Positions 10,755-22,977 of a stretch of DNA of 64,000 bases are shown here, piece by piece. The translations under genes were made by a program, and so were the position numbers. The notes beneath the pieces are model-generated. The model was given only the letters and a program-made list of their open reading frames with translations, was not told where the DNA came from and ran no database searches. Positions within the stretch are counted from its first letter, which is position 1; each line of letters opens with the position of its first letter. Origin of the DNA: Gigaspora rosea (Eukaryota; Glomeromycota; Glomeromycetes; Diversisporales; Gigasporaceae); the NCBI GenBank assembly GCA_003550325.1, contig QKWP01000108.1:104192-168191 (forward strand). Direction: 5' to 3'.

Positions 10755-11240
10755 ATGATAATCGTTCAATAAATCACCAGGGTGTATGAATTTTAATTAT
10801 TTTCACTTTAAAGATGATTTTCAAGATAATTAACCGTAATCATTTATTCGTTTAATAAATTACGGCGTGAGTACGAATTTTATTCTGTTCACTTTAACGA
10901 TTATATTTCAGGAGAATGCATGATTTAACTATAATCATTTAATCATTCAATAAAGTATCAGGATAGTATGAAGTTTATCATAATTCTTTTCACTTTAACG
11001 ATTGTATTTCAGCACAATGTATCATTAACCATAATTATTTAATCATTCAATATAATCATCAGGGTGAGCACGATGTTTTATGTCATCTAATCATTCAATA
11101 AATCATCAGGGTGAGTACGATGTTTTATGTCATCTAATCATTCAATAAATCATCAGGGTGAGTATGATGTTTAATTCTGTTCACTTTGATGATTGTATTT
11201 CAAGTCGATGTATGATTAATTATAATCATTTATCATAATC
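10755..11240 (+). repeat. Nested tandem repeat (about 110-bp and 49-bp units)
   Basis: A unit built around AATCATTCAATAAATCATCA, GGGTGAGTACGATG and TTCACTTTAACGATTGTATT is repeated four to five times. Within it, a 49-bp sub-unit (GTACGATGTTTTATGTCATC type) is repeated in tandem at about 11040-11165. Confidence 0.8.
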
Positions 11241-12045
11241 GAAAAGCATTCACGTTACATGACGCACAGTATTTATTTGGACTAAGCCAGAAGCTGGAGG
11301 TGCTTTTATTGAAATTTCGGCAGAATCATGATTGAGAAGCAAGTGACTAACCTGTGTCAGCCAGAACAGCAATGACAAACAATCGTAATTGCACTGGGAG
11401 TCGCCATAGGATTGAAGCCAGTGAATTTATTCCACCTGCCGAAGCAAGCCGGCTGTAAGTGAAGAAATATGCGTTAAGAAATGTACAATAGAGTCACGTT
11501 TATCTTCATCTTGGAGCGGGTTGCGCAATTCACGCGAATTTCAGTTCAAGCACCTTCAGACCTGGCTACATCGTACCAATTCTTATACTTGATACCTTCC
11601 AATTCTTAATTCCATGCATATACATTGGCATATACTAACATTATTTGTCATTACCGTCCCCTTCCTCTGCACCATTTTCTGATTATCAGATGCATTGTTC
11701 TTACCTGTAATGGTTCTTTTCGATCAAATAATCTCCTATCACTTTGCATTAAATTGACTACCGAAATAATCCTTTAACTCCGGAGGCACGGGCTAATATG
11801 CTAGTTAAGAAAAAGGGAAAACATTTTGTTGGACTACAGCCAAATTTGTAATTACTTCTATTTTGGCTTCCAACTCTTTATAATTCTGAGTTATTTCGGT
11901 CATGTCCTCTTTTAATTCCTGTGTAGTTTTTTTTCAACTCTTCACAATCCTTTGGCTTGCTTGACAGCTTCGGTAATAAATCTCTCATTACTCGCTTGAA
12001 GTATCTATCTGTTCTAGTTTTACTATGCCACCTTTCACTTTTGGC
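11241..12045. other. Non-coding interval, nothing recognised
   Basis: More mixed base composition around 11290-11460, but no frame long enough to support a gene. Confidence 0.4.
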
Positions 12046-12313
12046 CCTATGAAAAAAAAATTTTCGGAAAAACATGGAAGCTGAACACGGAAACATACGT
12101 AAAAATATGTAAAAAATACGTAAAATGTACACTTTCCGTGTTTTTGGACAGGGAAATACACTGTATTTTGAAACACAGAAAAGATATTCCGTGTTTTAGA
12201 AAATACGGAAATACGGTGTGTTTTCCTGTCCAAAAACACGGAAAGTGTACATTTTACGTATTTTTTTTACATATTTTTACGTATGTTTCCGTGTTCAGCT
12301 CCATGTTTTAGGG
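12046..12313. mobile_element. Fold-back element with arms of about 85 bp
   Basis: CATGGAAGCTGAACACGGAA at 12073 onwards is answered by TTCCGTGTTCAGCTCCATG ending near 12305, with near-complete complementarity between arms (ACACTTTCCGTGTTTTTGGACAGG and its complement). The arms are surrounded by CCCTAT/AGGG-type ends like those of 41101-41832. Internal CGGAA/TTCCG motifs recur. No coding capacity. Confidence 0.8.
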
Positions 12314-12404
12314 TGGATATTTACGCTTAGCCAATGAACTGTTATTTTTCACTTCTTTCTAGTTCATTTTTCAAGTCAGTAATCATTTCAATTTTTAGCC
12401 AGTT

Positions 12405-12470
12405 CCAAGGCCACGCAAAGTTGATTTTTCATTTTGCATTACATGGATTTCAAAATTCGGAGATGGATGG
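12405..12470 (+). repeat. GCCACGCAAAGTT dispersed repeat, copy 1
   Basis: GCCACGCAAAGTTGATTTTT followed by GCATTACATGGA resembles two adjacent stretches at 59267-59310 and 59347-59400. It is short and of unknown nature. Confidence 0.5.
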
Positions 12471-13530
12471 ACGGATTTTTTTTTTAATTTACTGCAAGTT
12501 GTTTATACGTTAATTTTTCATTTTGCACAAAAATGAATCAAAATTGACCGGCAGTCATACACCAGATGAAAAGAGCGTAAAAAATAAATGTCAAAAATCG
12601 AACAATTGGACAATTGGGATTAAAAAAAAAAAAAATTAAAAAAAAAATTAAAAAAAAAAATTTATAAAATATTTTTAACTTCGCATTTGTTTGTTTGGCA
12701 TCGGGGTCTAAATTATCGATAATAGGAATTAAAAAAAAAACTTAGTAAGAAAATACCTAATAGCATAAGTTTCAGCACTGCCTTTCTCTTTGGCAATATT
12801 GTTATTTTGCCCCATATCTCAAAATTAAAGGTTAATTGTTCGTTGGGATTTTTGGAATTAGTTAAGATGGCTCGTTTGCATTATGTAACAACTCAATCTT
12901 TTTCAGTTCTTTCTATGCTAAAAACATCATCAAAAGTAGGTTTTCTGTAAGTTCGAGACATAAATTGAAAGTATTAAAATTTCTTGTAAATTACTAGCAA
13001 AAAATTAAAATTTTGCTTGCCAATTTTGATATTTTCAGGGTTTGTGTAATTAATATATTATGACTATTTGGGTTTATCAATGCTGGTAAAAGTTTGCTCC
13101 CATTAAAATCGTTTGATCTGAAGTATTTGCAAAAAATATTTTAGTTCACCGAAATTTGCCAAGGTAATTTGTTGTCTTTACCAATAAGACTGTTGCAATC
13201 CATGACTCAATTAGATTTATCATTATTATTTTTTTTGAGGTTTCGACAGAGTATTTTTATAAAATTTTGGATTATTTATTGCTGGCAAATAATTAATTAG
13301 CATAAAAAAAAAATTAACATAGAATGTTAAAGAGATTGATTACTACAATTTTGACTCTACAAAACTAGACAAACTATAAAAGCCTTGGATAAATAGTTAT
13401 GGCGCAAAAATTTGTAGGAACGGTGATTTATATCCAATCTGATTATAAGATCATACAAATCAAAGTGAAATTTATGAGAAAGAAGCATAAATTTGCTATA
13501 GAGCTATTTTATATTGCAAATGTTAATATT
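12471..13530. other. Non-coding, poly(A)-rich interval
   Basis: It contains several A-tracts (12620-12660, 12730, 13305) and no supportable gene. Confidence 0.5.
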
Positions 13531-13533
13531 TAT

Positions 13534-14840
13534 TATTATTGCTCAATCAGCTGACTTTATATAAAAAAACTGAATGACTTTATTTACAAATCTGAAAAAC
13601 ATATGGGATAAGGGCTCACTACCCTTATTGGCTCTAATATACATAATCACATTTTCCACCATAGCGACATGCATTCATCACAACAGCAAACTAAATGGAC
13701 ACCAATGATGCCTTCATATAGAGGGAAAACCGTCGAATCTTCTCATAGCTGAAAAGAGAATTGGTAACGTGTTTCTGCCGATATGAGCGAGGTTCATTCT
13801 TATGGTCCTTGCACTGCCACTTGCAGCCGTGGAGCCAATACAACAACTGGTCCTTGCACTGCCACTTGCAGCCGTGGATCCAACTACCTTTGGTCCTTGC
13901 ACTGCCACTTGCAGACGTGGAGCCAGGTACAAAACAGGTCCTTGCACTGCCACTTGCAGCCGCGGAACCAAACAAAACATCAGGTCCTTGCACTGCTAAC
14001 GCAGCCGTGGAGCCTGGCATAACAAAAACATCAGGTCCTTGCACTGCTAACGCAGCCGTGGAGCCTGGCATAACAAAAACATCAGGTCCTTGCACTGCTA
14101 ACGCAGCCGTGGAGCCTGGCATAACAAAAACATCAGGTCCTTGCACTGCTAACGCAGCCGTGGAGCCTGGCATAACAAAAACATCAGGTCCTTGCACTGC
14201 TAACGCAGCCGTGGAGCCTGGCATAACAAAAACATCAGGTCCTTGCACTGCTAACGCAGCCGTGGAGCCTGGCATAACAAAAACATCAGGTCCTTGCACT
14301 GCTAACGCAGCCGTGGAGCCTGGCATAACAAAAACATCAGGTCCTTGCACTGCTAACGCAGCCGTGGAGCCTGGCATAACAAAAACATCAGGTCCTTGCA
14401 CTGCTAACGCAGCCGTGGAGCCTGGCATAACAAAAACATCAGGTCCTTGCACTGCTAACGCAGCCGTGGAGCCTGGCATATCAAAAACATCAGGTCCTTG
14501 CACTGCTAACGCAGCCGTGGAGCCTGGCATAACAACAGTTTCACTTGCTTGACTTCTGCGATAGCAAAGAAAAAGATACCTCTTCTTCATCAAGACAATC
14601 AGCCTTAAATATTCTTCTCATTGTCCCATACCCCTGTACCGATCTATAAACATAATAATGTGAATTTCTGAAAATCATATGCTAATCCAACATTACCTGT
14701 AAATACAAGTTTCAAAATATAACGACAATAGTCAAAGAATAACCATAAAAGGATACATGAAAAACCTGTAATATGCCTGATCATAAAGTCATCTGATTTC
14801 GCAATAATGATCGCCCTGTCACTCCGTTGACAGGCTTTTC
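13534..14840 (-). repeat. Large tandem unit 1, carrying the minisatellite
   Basis: Both outer parts match the next unit. The left part (TTGCTCAATCAGCTGACTTT to GGGATA, about 13540-13608) pairs with 14845-14917. The right part (about 14562-14840, AAGAAAAAGATACCTCTTCT to TGACAGGCTTTTC) pairs with 15596-15837. On the minus strand both units hold the same short start, MRRIFKADCLDEEEVSFS, before they diverge. The middle of this unit is the 51-bp minisatellite. Confidence 0.75.
13800..14540 (-). repeat. Minisatellite: 11 x 51 bp plus about four diverged units of 44-47 bp
   Basis: Eleven near-perfect 51-bp units run from about 13977 to 14537; one differs at 14481. They are preceded by about four older units of 44-47 bp that keep the core GGTCCTTGCACTGCCACTTG and CAGCCGTGGAGCC. 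Because 51 is a multiple of three and the unit lacks stops, long frames are open on both strands (minus: MPGSTAALAVQGPDVFV repeated). The older units are not multiples of three, which argues against a conserved repeat protein. A related array lies inverted at 21325-21541. Confidence 0.9.
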
Positions 14841-15837
14841 ATTATTATTGCTCAATCAGCTGACTTTATACAAAAAACTGAATGACTTTATTTACAAATC
14901 TGAAAAACATGTGGGATAGAAGAGGATCGTTGGCTAGCAAAACCCATCTTTCTAGAAAACTGCAACTTTGCTGTTCCAACAGACCTCTATAACATCACTG
15001 ATTTGCTGTCGCAACCTCCTATAGCCTGTATCTGCGTCAAAGATAAGCTGCTTCCATTGCAGCTGTTGCGCCACCAATCCTAGCTGTAAATCTACCCTTC
15101 ACTCCTGCATTACTTGCTACGCTTTTGACAATAACACCAACTGCCCCAACTGTCAATTTGTTTTCCCTGCTTTGACAGAAAAAGAGTCTCATTCTCTGTA
15201 GTCTTTGGCCTGGACGACGCATGGTTCTCAACCCAATAACTACCAAAGCGGCATTACATATCCAATAATCCTTATTCATAAACTGTGGCTTCTTGTCAAC
15301 GAACTGTCTTAAGGCAGAGACTGTTAGAGGGTCACAGGGTCATCTTGGTTCCTTATCTTTCTTATATTCTTTTACTAACGCTTCGGGCAGCCTTCTTTTC
15401 CAAGGTCAGTTTCGTCCAACTCCCAGCATGCATCGTGCGATTCGTAGACATACTCAACGTTATGTACGAAAATACTACTTGCTCTATACAGTTTTTTAAT
15501 GTATTTAGGTTTCTTTATGAATTTTTTTTTTTTTTTAAAGCGAATTGAAATGTATATGGTGGAAACGATAGAGCCAGCCTCTACAAGGCGAGCGATGGCG
15601 AAGAAAAAGATACCTCTTCTTCGTCAAGACAATCAGCCTTAAATATTCTTCTCATTGTCCCATACCCCTGTACCGATCTAACAATAAAAATCAAATGCTA
15701 ATCCAACATTACCTGTAAATACAAGTTTCAACATATAACGACAATAGTCAAAGAATAACCATAAAAGGATACACTGATCATAAAGTCATCTGATTTCGCA
15801 ATAATGATCGCCCTGTCACTTCGTTGACAGGCTTTTC
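14841..15837 (-). repeat. Large tandem unit 2
   Basis: It has the same ends as unit 1, but the middle (about 14920-15595) is unrelated to the minisatellite. On the minus strand, 15037-15279 is an 80-codon frame ending in an Ala/Gly-rich segment (GRFTARIGGATAAMEAAYL), which I do not recognise. It may be a remnant of what the unit originally carried. Confidence 0.7.
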
Positions 15838-17560
15838 AGATAAAAACTACAAAAATTAGACGTGGTTACAGGAACCGCATCTAATCAGGCCAATCAAATT
15901 CGAAGATCAGGTGTAACGTTACACATTTGGTAAGAATCAAAACAAACGTTCGTTTTGCCAAAAATTGCTTCTAACTCAAAATTTCGCATAGGAAACTACC
16001 TTTCGGGTTCTAACAAAAAAATTCCTTGCTAAATTTTAATAAAATCATGACCTTCTCTAAACCCTAGCCTCACACTAACCCTAACCTTAATTATACTTCG
16101 CTATGATCATTGATTACTCGATTTTTGCATGATATTATTTACGGTTATAAAATTTATCTGTAACCTACGGTTACAAAACAATTAATCCAAATTAGAATAG
16201 CATCGTTATTGGATTAATCATGAGACCGACAATTTTTTTGTTCCATGACTATGGTGCTCAAAAACCTTTGGACTTCATCACAAATTGACGTACTAGACGT
16301 AAGTTTAAAATTATATAGATTAAAATGTAACATACTCAAATTTAATAATACAAGTTTAATAAAGGAGGCAAAAATATTAAATTTATTTTTTTTTTTTTTT
16401 ACATGGCTTATTAGCTTTTTTTTACAATTCAAAATTTTAAATATGATTGCGTATAACTTTTAGATGTCACTTTCAAACTTTAGTCAATAAAAATTGGCGT
16501 ATGTACATGTATAGTTTGTGGTTGAATTAATTTTACGGTTACGGCATTGTCATATTTTTTGCCGTAATTTCTGTGAGCCGTAAAGCCGTAATGCTTTCAC
16601 CACGACAACGTGCTAACACGCTATCGTGTTATGAAGAATTTATGAAAAGGGGCGATCATATGTAATCATTAAGTTTACACAAACATTTAATGAATTATAC
16701 AGTACAAAAATTGAAGTGAAAGTTATCTATGCTAAATTCTAATGTCACAATTGCGAATTTGTGACACTAGCATCACCAATCTAAAAAATTTCGCTTACAA
16801 TACAGTACCAGCATTAGCAGTAGGGTCTAGTGTGTTTTTGTTTTGATTTACGTTACACCTGATAGCGAAATTTTTAGGATGGTGACGCTAAGGGGCTATC
16901 AGAAACGTAGCTTTTGTATCACCATGACTAAACATCTTTGGACAATAATAATATGTTCTAATATGACGAACTTAAGAAAGAAGTTCGTTATATTGTATTG
17001 TGTTTTAAAAAAAGGCTATTGGGTTGACTGCATGTACTGATACCGACCGAAAACTATATCATAGAAAACTGCATTTACCACGCAACCTTCTATTCGAAAA
17101 AAGTTGTTTTGGTGTCATGCGACCCTGTTAAACATAAAATAACGCCTAATATAACTAAATTCATCATTACGGCGTGACACAGATATTATTTCGTAATAAA
17201 ATTGATCACATTTTCATGTTTGGGGCTTTTAACTCTCAAGCAAGCGTGCCATAAACAAAATAGTTATATCTTTTTCCGCAACTATTCATGTCTCACAATT
17301 TATATAAATATCCCACTGATAGTTTATTCATTCAAGAATAAAGCGCCCTTTCAATTTTCATAGAATAATTATTTTCCGTAAGGTATCTGTACTTTACCTG
17401 CCCAATTGCAGTAATTTTTTTGGTTGTTAGTAACATGCAACCATAGATGGATGATAAATTAAAACAAGTGAGTTAATTAAACTATACGTTTAGATTATTA
17501 CAATATACAATACAAAATTTATATAACATTAATTTTAGGTTATTGAAGTCGTTCGTTATA
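15838..17560. other. Non-coding interval
   Basis: It contains a CTAACCCTAACC motif near 16076 and a poly(T) stretch near 16386. No gene is supported. Confidence 0.5.
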
Positions 17561-17566
17561 TAACTG

Positions 17567-18807
17567 ATAATCCAAATTACATTGTGAAGGTCATTGGTTT
17601 TGTCAGCATTGGAAATGCAAACATCGATTACAATGTTCAAACGTAGAAGAATGAACCACAATGCCAAACTGAAATACAATGCCTATCTAAGTGGACATGC
17701 AAACACGAACCAGCATGTAATAATAGGTCGCAATGCCAAAAAAGATGGATATGTCGACACAATCTTGTGTGTCAAAGCAAATGGTATTGCAGAAAAAATT
17801 GGAGATGCTTACCGGTACATCCAATACGGTGCCGAGATTTATGGGATGTAAGTACAGCTGGACTGAAGAATATGAGTCTGGCAATGCCACCACATTAGGA
17901 AATGTCAAACAAAATTTGAATGTCAAAAAAAGCCACCACATGAAAAATGGAAATGCCCACACAGTCCCGAATGTTATAACAAATGGAAATGTCAAAACAA
18001 ATGGCAATGTCAACATAAAGAAAAATGCGACATGTCGAATCCTCTTTTGAAATGGAAATGCCAAGAAAAGTGCCAACACAGATGCCAAAATAAAAAAAAT
18101 TTAAAGAAAAATCTCAAGCAATGTTTCAACAGCCTGTGCACCAATATATTGATGAATGGAAATGTCGACACCAATGTGAAGATTTAAGAGAATGTTTAAG
18201 AAAATGGGAATGCCCTCATGAGTTTGAATACATTAATGAAAAAAGAAAATGCAAGGATAAATGGAAATGTCGAACCCGATGGTGGCATTGTCAACATACG
18301 CAACCATGTAATGGGTGTCAATATAAATGGGATGAAGAAAAATGAATGGAATTGTGAACATGGAGTAAATGGAGTATAATGCCAAAGTAAATGGCAATGT
18401 TTAAGTGATCCAAATTACAGAAACAAATGGCAATGTCAAAACAAATTAACAATAAGTTATAGTCAAGGTGAACTTAAAGCATGTTTAAAGAAAACTCTTC
18501 AGCCTAACCAGTTATATGACTTTTTCACTCGACAATGTAATGAGTGCGAGAAAAAAGGTCTAATTACGAGTTTTTTGCTGTACACAGGGTCGACAAAAAC
18601 CTTCAAGGTAAATCAAATCTCATAATGACTTATAATTATGAAATGCAAAAGATCTAAATACTCTACCTAAAATTACTCTAACAGCGTGAAATTATTTGTC
18701 ATTTGGTATGGGCCAAAGCTAAAGGAGATGTATTTTACAGAGTGTTTGGTAGGTGGAAATGCAATGAATCTCATGTTTGGGACAGCTCCTATGCATGGAT
18801 AACATAG
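17567..18807 (+). pseudogene. Cys/Trp-rich KWxC-repeat protein, frameshifted; C-terminal 3CxxC-like motif
   Basis: Reading successive frames gives one continuous Cys/Trp pattern: CQHWKCKHRLQC (17600s), CLSKWTCKHEPAC (17690s), YNKWKCQNKWQCQHKEKC (17960s), DEWKCRHQCEDLREC (18150s), DKWKCRTRWWHCQH (18260s) and NKWQCQNK (18430s). The phase changes at least four times (about 17645, 17860, 18120 and 18344), with an in-frame TAA near 18378. The last block runs into STKTFK at an AAG/GTAAAT donor (18608). A 77-bp intron ends CTAACAG at 18684. The final exon reads REIICHLVWAKAKGDVFYRV and then FGRWKCNESHVWDSSYAWI, stopping at 18805. The end resembles the start of a 3CxxC-type zinc-binding domain (tentative). 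The spacing of KW-x-C and C suggests metal binding, but this is inferred from residues only. Confidence 0.65.
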
Positions 18808-18864
18808 AGGTTGTAACTGATTAAACTCAGTCCTGTTGTAGTTTACACCCGGTTACAACCTCTA
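18805..18864. mobile_element. 60-bp mini fold-back abutting the pseudogene stop
   Basis: TAGAGGTTGTAAC (18805-18817) and its exact reverse complement GTTACAACCTCTA (18852-18864) bound a 60-bp stretch. TA at both edges fits a Tc1/mariner-like target site. Its first bases supply the TAG stop of the preceding exon. Confidence 0.6.
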
Positions 18865-19295
18865 ATTTAACATTTAACTCAAGGTTGGTTAAGTTGTTAG
18901 TCGATCCCCTCAAATAAATCAAATTATTTAGTTTATTAATTGTATAATTTAGTTGCTGAGATGAATATAATATATAAATAATACCAACTTGTATGATATA
19001 TATATGTTATGTGTTGCTCATTGATACTTGTCTGTCAATTCGAATCTACATGTGTCATTTTAAATTTTAACCGACCATCGAATGATTTATGTCACTTGAT
19101 GATGCTATTAATTATATTGATATCAATAAAGCAGCTTTGATGAATTACTTATATCATGTAACTTATAACACAAAAAAAAAATTTTACTGAGAATTTCTGA
19201 ATTATAAAAAATGGCGTATTTCAGACCCTCATTTCGTGAAATAATTAAACTTTTTAATGACAAAGATTATTAAAAATGAAATAAACCTTGACTAG

Positions 19296-19615
19296 GATGT
19301 TTAGGTTGGTTTAGGTTCGGTTTTTGGTTTGGAACCTTTAGGTTCCATTTCAAAAACCTACGAACCTGGTTTTTAAAAAGTTCCGATAACTGGTTCCAAA
19401 ACCTGGTTCTGAACCTGGTTCCTGAACCTGGTTCGAACCTAAGAACCCAAAATCTATTATAAATCTAAGAAACTAAGCACCTAAGAACGAAAAACCCACC
19501 ATGAACCTAAAAACCTATTATGAGCCTAAGAACCTAGGTTCCAAAATTGGAAACTGATTTTTAAGAACCAAGTCCTAAAACCAGGTTCTTAGGTTCTGGA
19601 CTAGGAACTTTACTA
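19296..19615. repeat. GGTTC/GAACC self-complementary repeat cluster
   Basis: Dozens of AGGTTC and GAACCT motifs occur in both orientations, forming an imperfect palindromic array. It resembles the interiors of the hAT-like MITEs elsewhere in the window, but I could not define TIRs or a target duplication. Confidence 0.6.
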
Positions 19616-21324
19616 TCCATACAAATGCCCATGCCTATCTAACGCAACCTGTGCTAATCCAGTCTAATTTTCTTGTAGGGTTATTGTGTACTGCATTATC
19701 ACTCTTTTTGATTTAGTTGGACTTGATCTTTATCTGTTATATGATTTTTTGTGAGATCTATGAATTCCATGATCACAATATAAATAGTTACCTAAAATTT
19801 TATATTTCAAAATTCTTTCATTACATTTTTTGATTTTATTAAATTAATTAAATGTGTTCTTGTAAATATAACAAATTTAAGTAGTTACATTTATTGATCA
19901 ATCTAACTAAATTGAAAAGAGTGATAATAAGTTCTGTAACAGAATAGCAAGTTTGATAATATATGCATATAAATAATAATAAATGCTATAGAGTTTAAAA
20001 TTAGCTAAGCAAAATAATAATATTGGCCTATAATCAATATAATTCATTGGAGTATTGCCTATACCAGGAGCGGAGTATTAAATATGAAGTATATGGTTTA
20101 CAGGCAAGTTAGATGACTTCCGCAATCTTTGGCATCTGATTGGATAAAAAATCCTTGTGACTTTTTGTAACACCCCAAACAATACTAAAAAAGGTTATTA
20201 AAAGAAATTGCAAATATAATTGGTAAAAAAAAATTCTTAACCATAATATTGATGTTGCAATGAAGTGTATACAAGGAACAAGGGGTCTTAGCTGGGACGG
20301 GTCTGGCCCGGGTCAGAAAAAACCCGGGTCGGGTCAGACCCGGGTCAGAAAAAACCTGATTCGGGTCAGACCCGGGTCAGACCCGCGTTAATGATGGGTG
20401 ACGCATGACGAAACCATTTCATTGCAAAAATAAATAAATATTCATCTGATAAAAAGAACTTCGTACGTACGTACAATTTTTACAGGCAAAATTCTCGTGA
20501 TCTAGTGATCGGTCTGCATCATAATTAAACCTAGGTGCAACACAAACGATGCGCTTGATTCTGATTGACTATCGTATACGTAACCTGATCGTCAGCAATT
20601 TGACCTTATCGTACTACGCGTGATTTTGTTTTTTTTTTTACAATCGATTATCGCTATCGTTATTATTATTATTCAAAAAAATGCTAAACTATCTCTTTCT
20701 ATATCGAATTAATAAATTATACTTCCGTTTAAGTTCACTAATAAGAGGTTTATTTTAGAGGAATATTTCCTACGTTTTAAGTTCATTAATAAGAGGTTTG
20801 GTTTAGAGTTTTCTGTATAGAATTATTTAAAATTGCGTTCGTTATATTCAGATTTTTCTTTTTTTTTCTTCTTTAAATTGAGCTAATTTAATATAATTTG
20901 TTCATTTGTTTTTTGGGAATCGACTATACTTCTAATTAATACATTCAAAATTGTAAAATTATACAATTGAAGAGAGCTAATAATTAATTTAGCCGAATGC
21001 GACCATAATTGTATTTTTAAAAATCTTCGCTAAATTAATTATTAGCTCTTTTTACTGTAATTGCATGCTTTTAAATAACATTCTGGGATTTTACTTCGAT
21101 TATATGCGATATTTTTTGGTTCATCAATACAGAAAGAGGTTTGTTTTAGAGAAAATCAACTCTACTAATCGGTTATATTTATTTATTATTTACACACTAA
21201 TTATTATTATTATTATTATTATTATTAGCTGCTATTATCGCCATAATTAGTTCGTATTTTAAAATCTTATTAAATGTTCCAAAGAAAGTTCCAGTGGATA
21301 AGCTAAATTTTGGCCTATCATTTG

Positions 21325-21541
21325 TTTTTGGCTCCACGGCTGCAGTAGCAGTGCAAGGACCTGTTTTGTATTTGGCTCCGCGGCTGCAAGTGGCAGTACA
21401 GGGACTAATTGTGTATTTGGCTCCGCGGCTGCAAGTGGCGTGCAAGGACCAGTTGTTGTATTTGGCTCCTCGGCTGCAAGTGGCAGTGCAAGGACCAGTT
21501 ATTGTATTTGGCTCCGCGGCTGCAAGGGCAGTGCAAGGAAA
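21325..21541 (+). repeat. Minisatellite of five units of about 45 bp, related to 13800-14540
   Basis: The unit (TTGGCTCCGCGGCTGCAAGT followed by GGCAGTGCAAGGACCAGTT) is the reverse complement of the older units at 13800-13976. It lies inside the hAT-like element and is not a multiple of three, so it is not a protein repeat. Confidence 0.85.
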
Positions 21542-21746
21542 ATAACCCAGGTTTAACCCGGGTTGGGTTGGGTTGAGTCAGACCCGGGTCAGGTTTGACA
21601 TGAAGCGGGTCAGACCCGGGTCGGGTTTGGCACGAGGTGGGTCAGACCCAGGTCGGGTTTGACATGAGGTGGGTCAGACCCAGTCGGGTTTTGACCCAAG
21701 TGGGCCTGACCCGGTTCAGGCCCAAACCTGACCCAACCCGACCCAT

Positions 21747-22916
21747 TGTTACGCTTGAAAAATTAAAATTTTTCTTTTCCGATAGCTCTATCGGTATCCT
21801 GTGATCAAATTATGTTGATCAATCTGAACTCTTGAACCATAAACCCTGATCATCAATTTGATCGATGACCGATTGACATACGAATATTCTTTTCTATTTC
21901 TTTATTTGTTAATATATACATATCTCTTTTATTTCCTATTTTGTTATACGTATACATATCATTTCTTATTACTTTATTGGGATATCATACTAAGAATTGG
22001 ATCGAAGTCTATTATAGATATGATAATTGATCAGAAGATGGATTGACTGTCATCATCCGACCTCCGATTACACCAACACGCTTGAATAAGAAGTCTTCCG
22101 TATGTGTCTCATAGCGACACTTGATTATTTAGCCTATCTCGAATGCCCCGAGGCATTCAAATATTTTCAGGAATCTGCTGATATGTTTCAAAATTTCATC
22201 TTCGCAGTCAGAACTTTTAAATAAGGCAAAGGCGTGGTTGAAACTAATGTGATTAATGAAGGGATTGGTGTTGAAAAGAATTGAATGATTCTAAAAATAA
22301 GTTGACCGCAGATAAAAGTTTTCTTGAATAGACTACTGTAATTAATTTATGTATCTAGAAACATGTATTTAAAGGCTCAAATTCTGCCTTCAATAAAGAC
22401 TTCAGACTTCGATCTGATTCTTTGTTTAATAATAACCTTGACCCTATATAAGTTAGTAGGCATTTCAAAGCTGAAGGCAACTTATATCCACTTTTATTAT
22501 CGAATTCTCATCACTGCTATTAACGTTACGCTGCTGTATTGTTTATTGTTTTATTAGTTATTTTATTTATTGTTTGATTATTTTTACACTGCTGCTGATA
22601 CACATATCGACATACCGATATTTGTTTATTTTATTGATCATACATTTAAGACTATAGATAAATTTATTTCACTGCTGTATTGTTTAATTGTCTCTGCTAA
22701 TTAACGATTGATATCATTAGATAACCCCTTTGTTTAATTATATACTGATTCATCCCTTTTTAACCCTTACACATGATTCAACTTCTTTTACGCCAAAGTA
22801 CTTTAACTCCTTCATAATTCTCTCTCTGGACTTCTCTGCTGATTAACTCGTAATTATTGTTCACTATCCCAATAGCTCTACCGGCGGGTCTGATATCTCC
22901 CAACCTGATAGTAACA
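21747..22916 (+). repeat. 5' LTR
   Basis: TGTTACGC...GATAGTAACA, 1170 bp. Many differences from the 3' LTR are CG in one copy and TG or CA in the other. A Sel1-like coding-sense segment lies at 22150-22281. Confidence 0.92.
22150..22281 (+). other. Sel1-repeat-like segment inside the 5' LTR
   Basis: In one sense frame the LTR reads EAFKYFQESADM, then a middle with one TAA, then GKGVVETNVINEGIGVEKN. The first block and GIGVEKN match the host Sel1 repeats at the left end (KAF.YYQKSAEM and GIGVEKDE) with about one repeat's spacing. The 3' LTR copy (29141-29272) has AVGT where this one has AVRT, closer to a Sel1 helix. I infer capture of a host Sel1 fragment by an ancestral LTR; chance similarity is not excluded. 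Confidence 0.5.
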
Positions 22917-22918
22917 TT

Positions 22919-22936
22919 TGGTGCCGATTGTGTAGA
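22919..22936 (+). other. Primer binding site
   Basis: TGGTGCCGATTGTGTAG starts two bases after the 5' LTR. TGG complements a tRNA 3' CCA end, and the rest should match a tRNA acceptor/T arm. The tRNA was not identified. Confidence 0.7.
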
Positions 22937-22977
22937 ATTTTACGCCGCACTTCAGATTTCATCAATTTTGAACGTTT

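Noticed and set aside
11878-12239. Overlapping minus-strand frames
   Set aside because: They are produced by the palindromic arms of the fold-back element at 12046-12313.
13977-14537. CRISPR array
   Set aside because: The 51-bp units are contiguous with no unique spacers, and the context is eukaryotic.
13691-14593. 300-residue minus-strand and 263-residue plus-strand repeat proteins
   Set aside because: Both are open only because the 51-bp unit is a multiple of three without stops. The adjoining older units have other lengths and break the frame.
17594-18088. Separate genes in each frame, including a 133-residue hydrophobic minus-strand frame
   Set aside because: The plus-strand pieces join into one Cys/Trp pattern; the minus-strand frame is its shadow.
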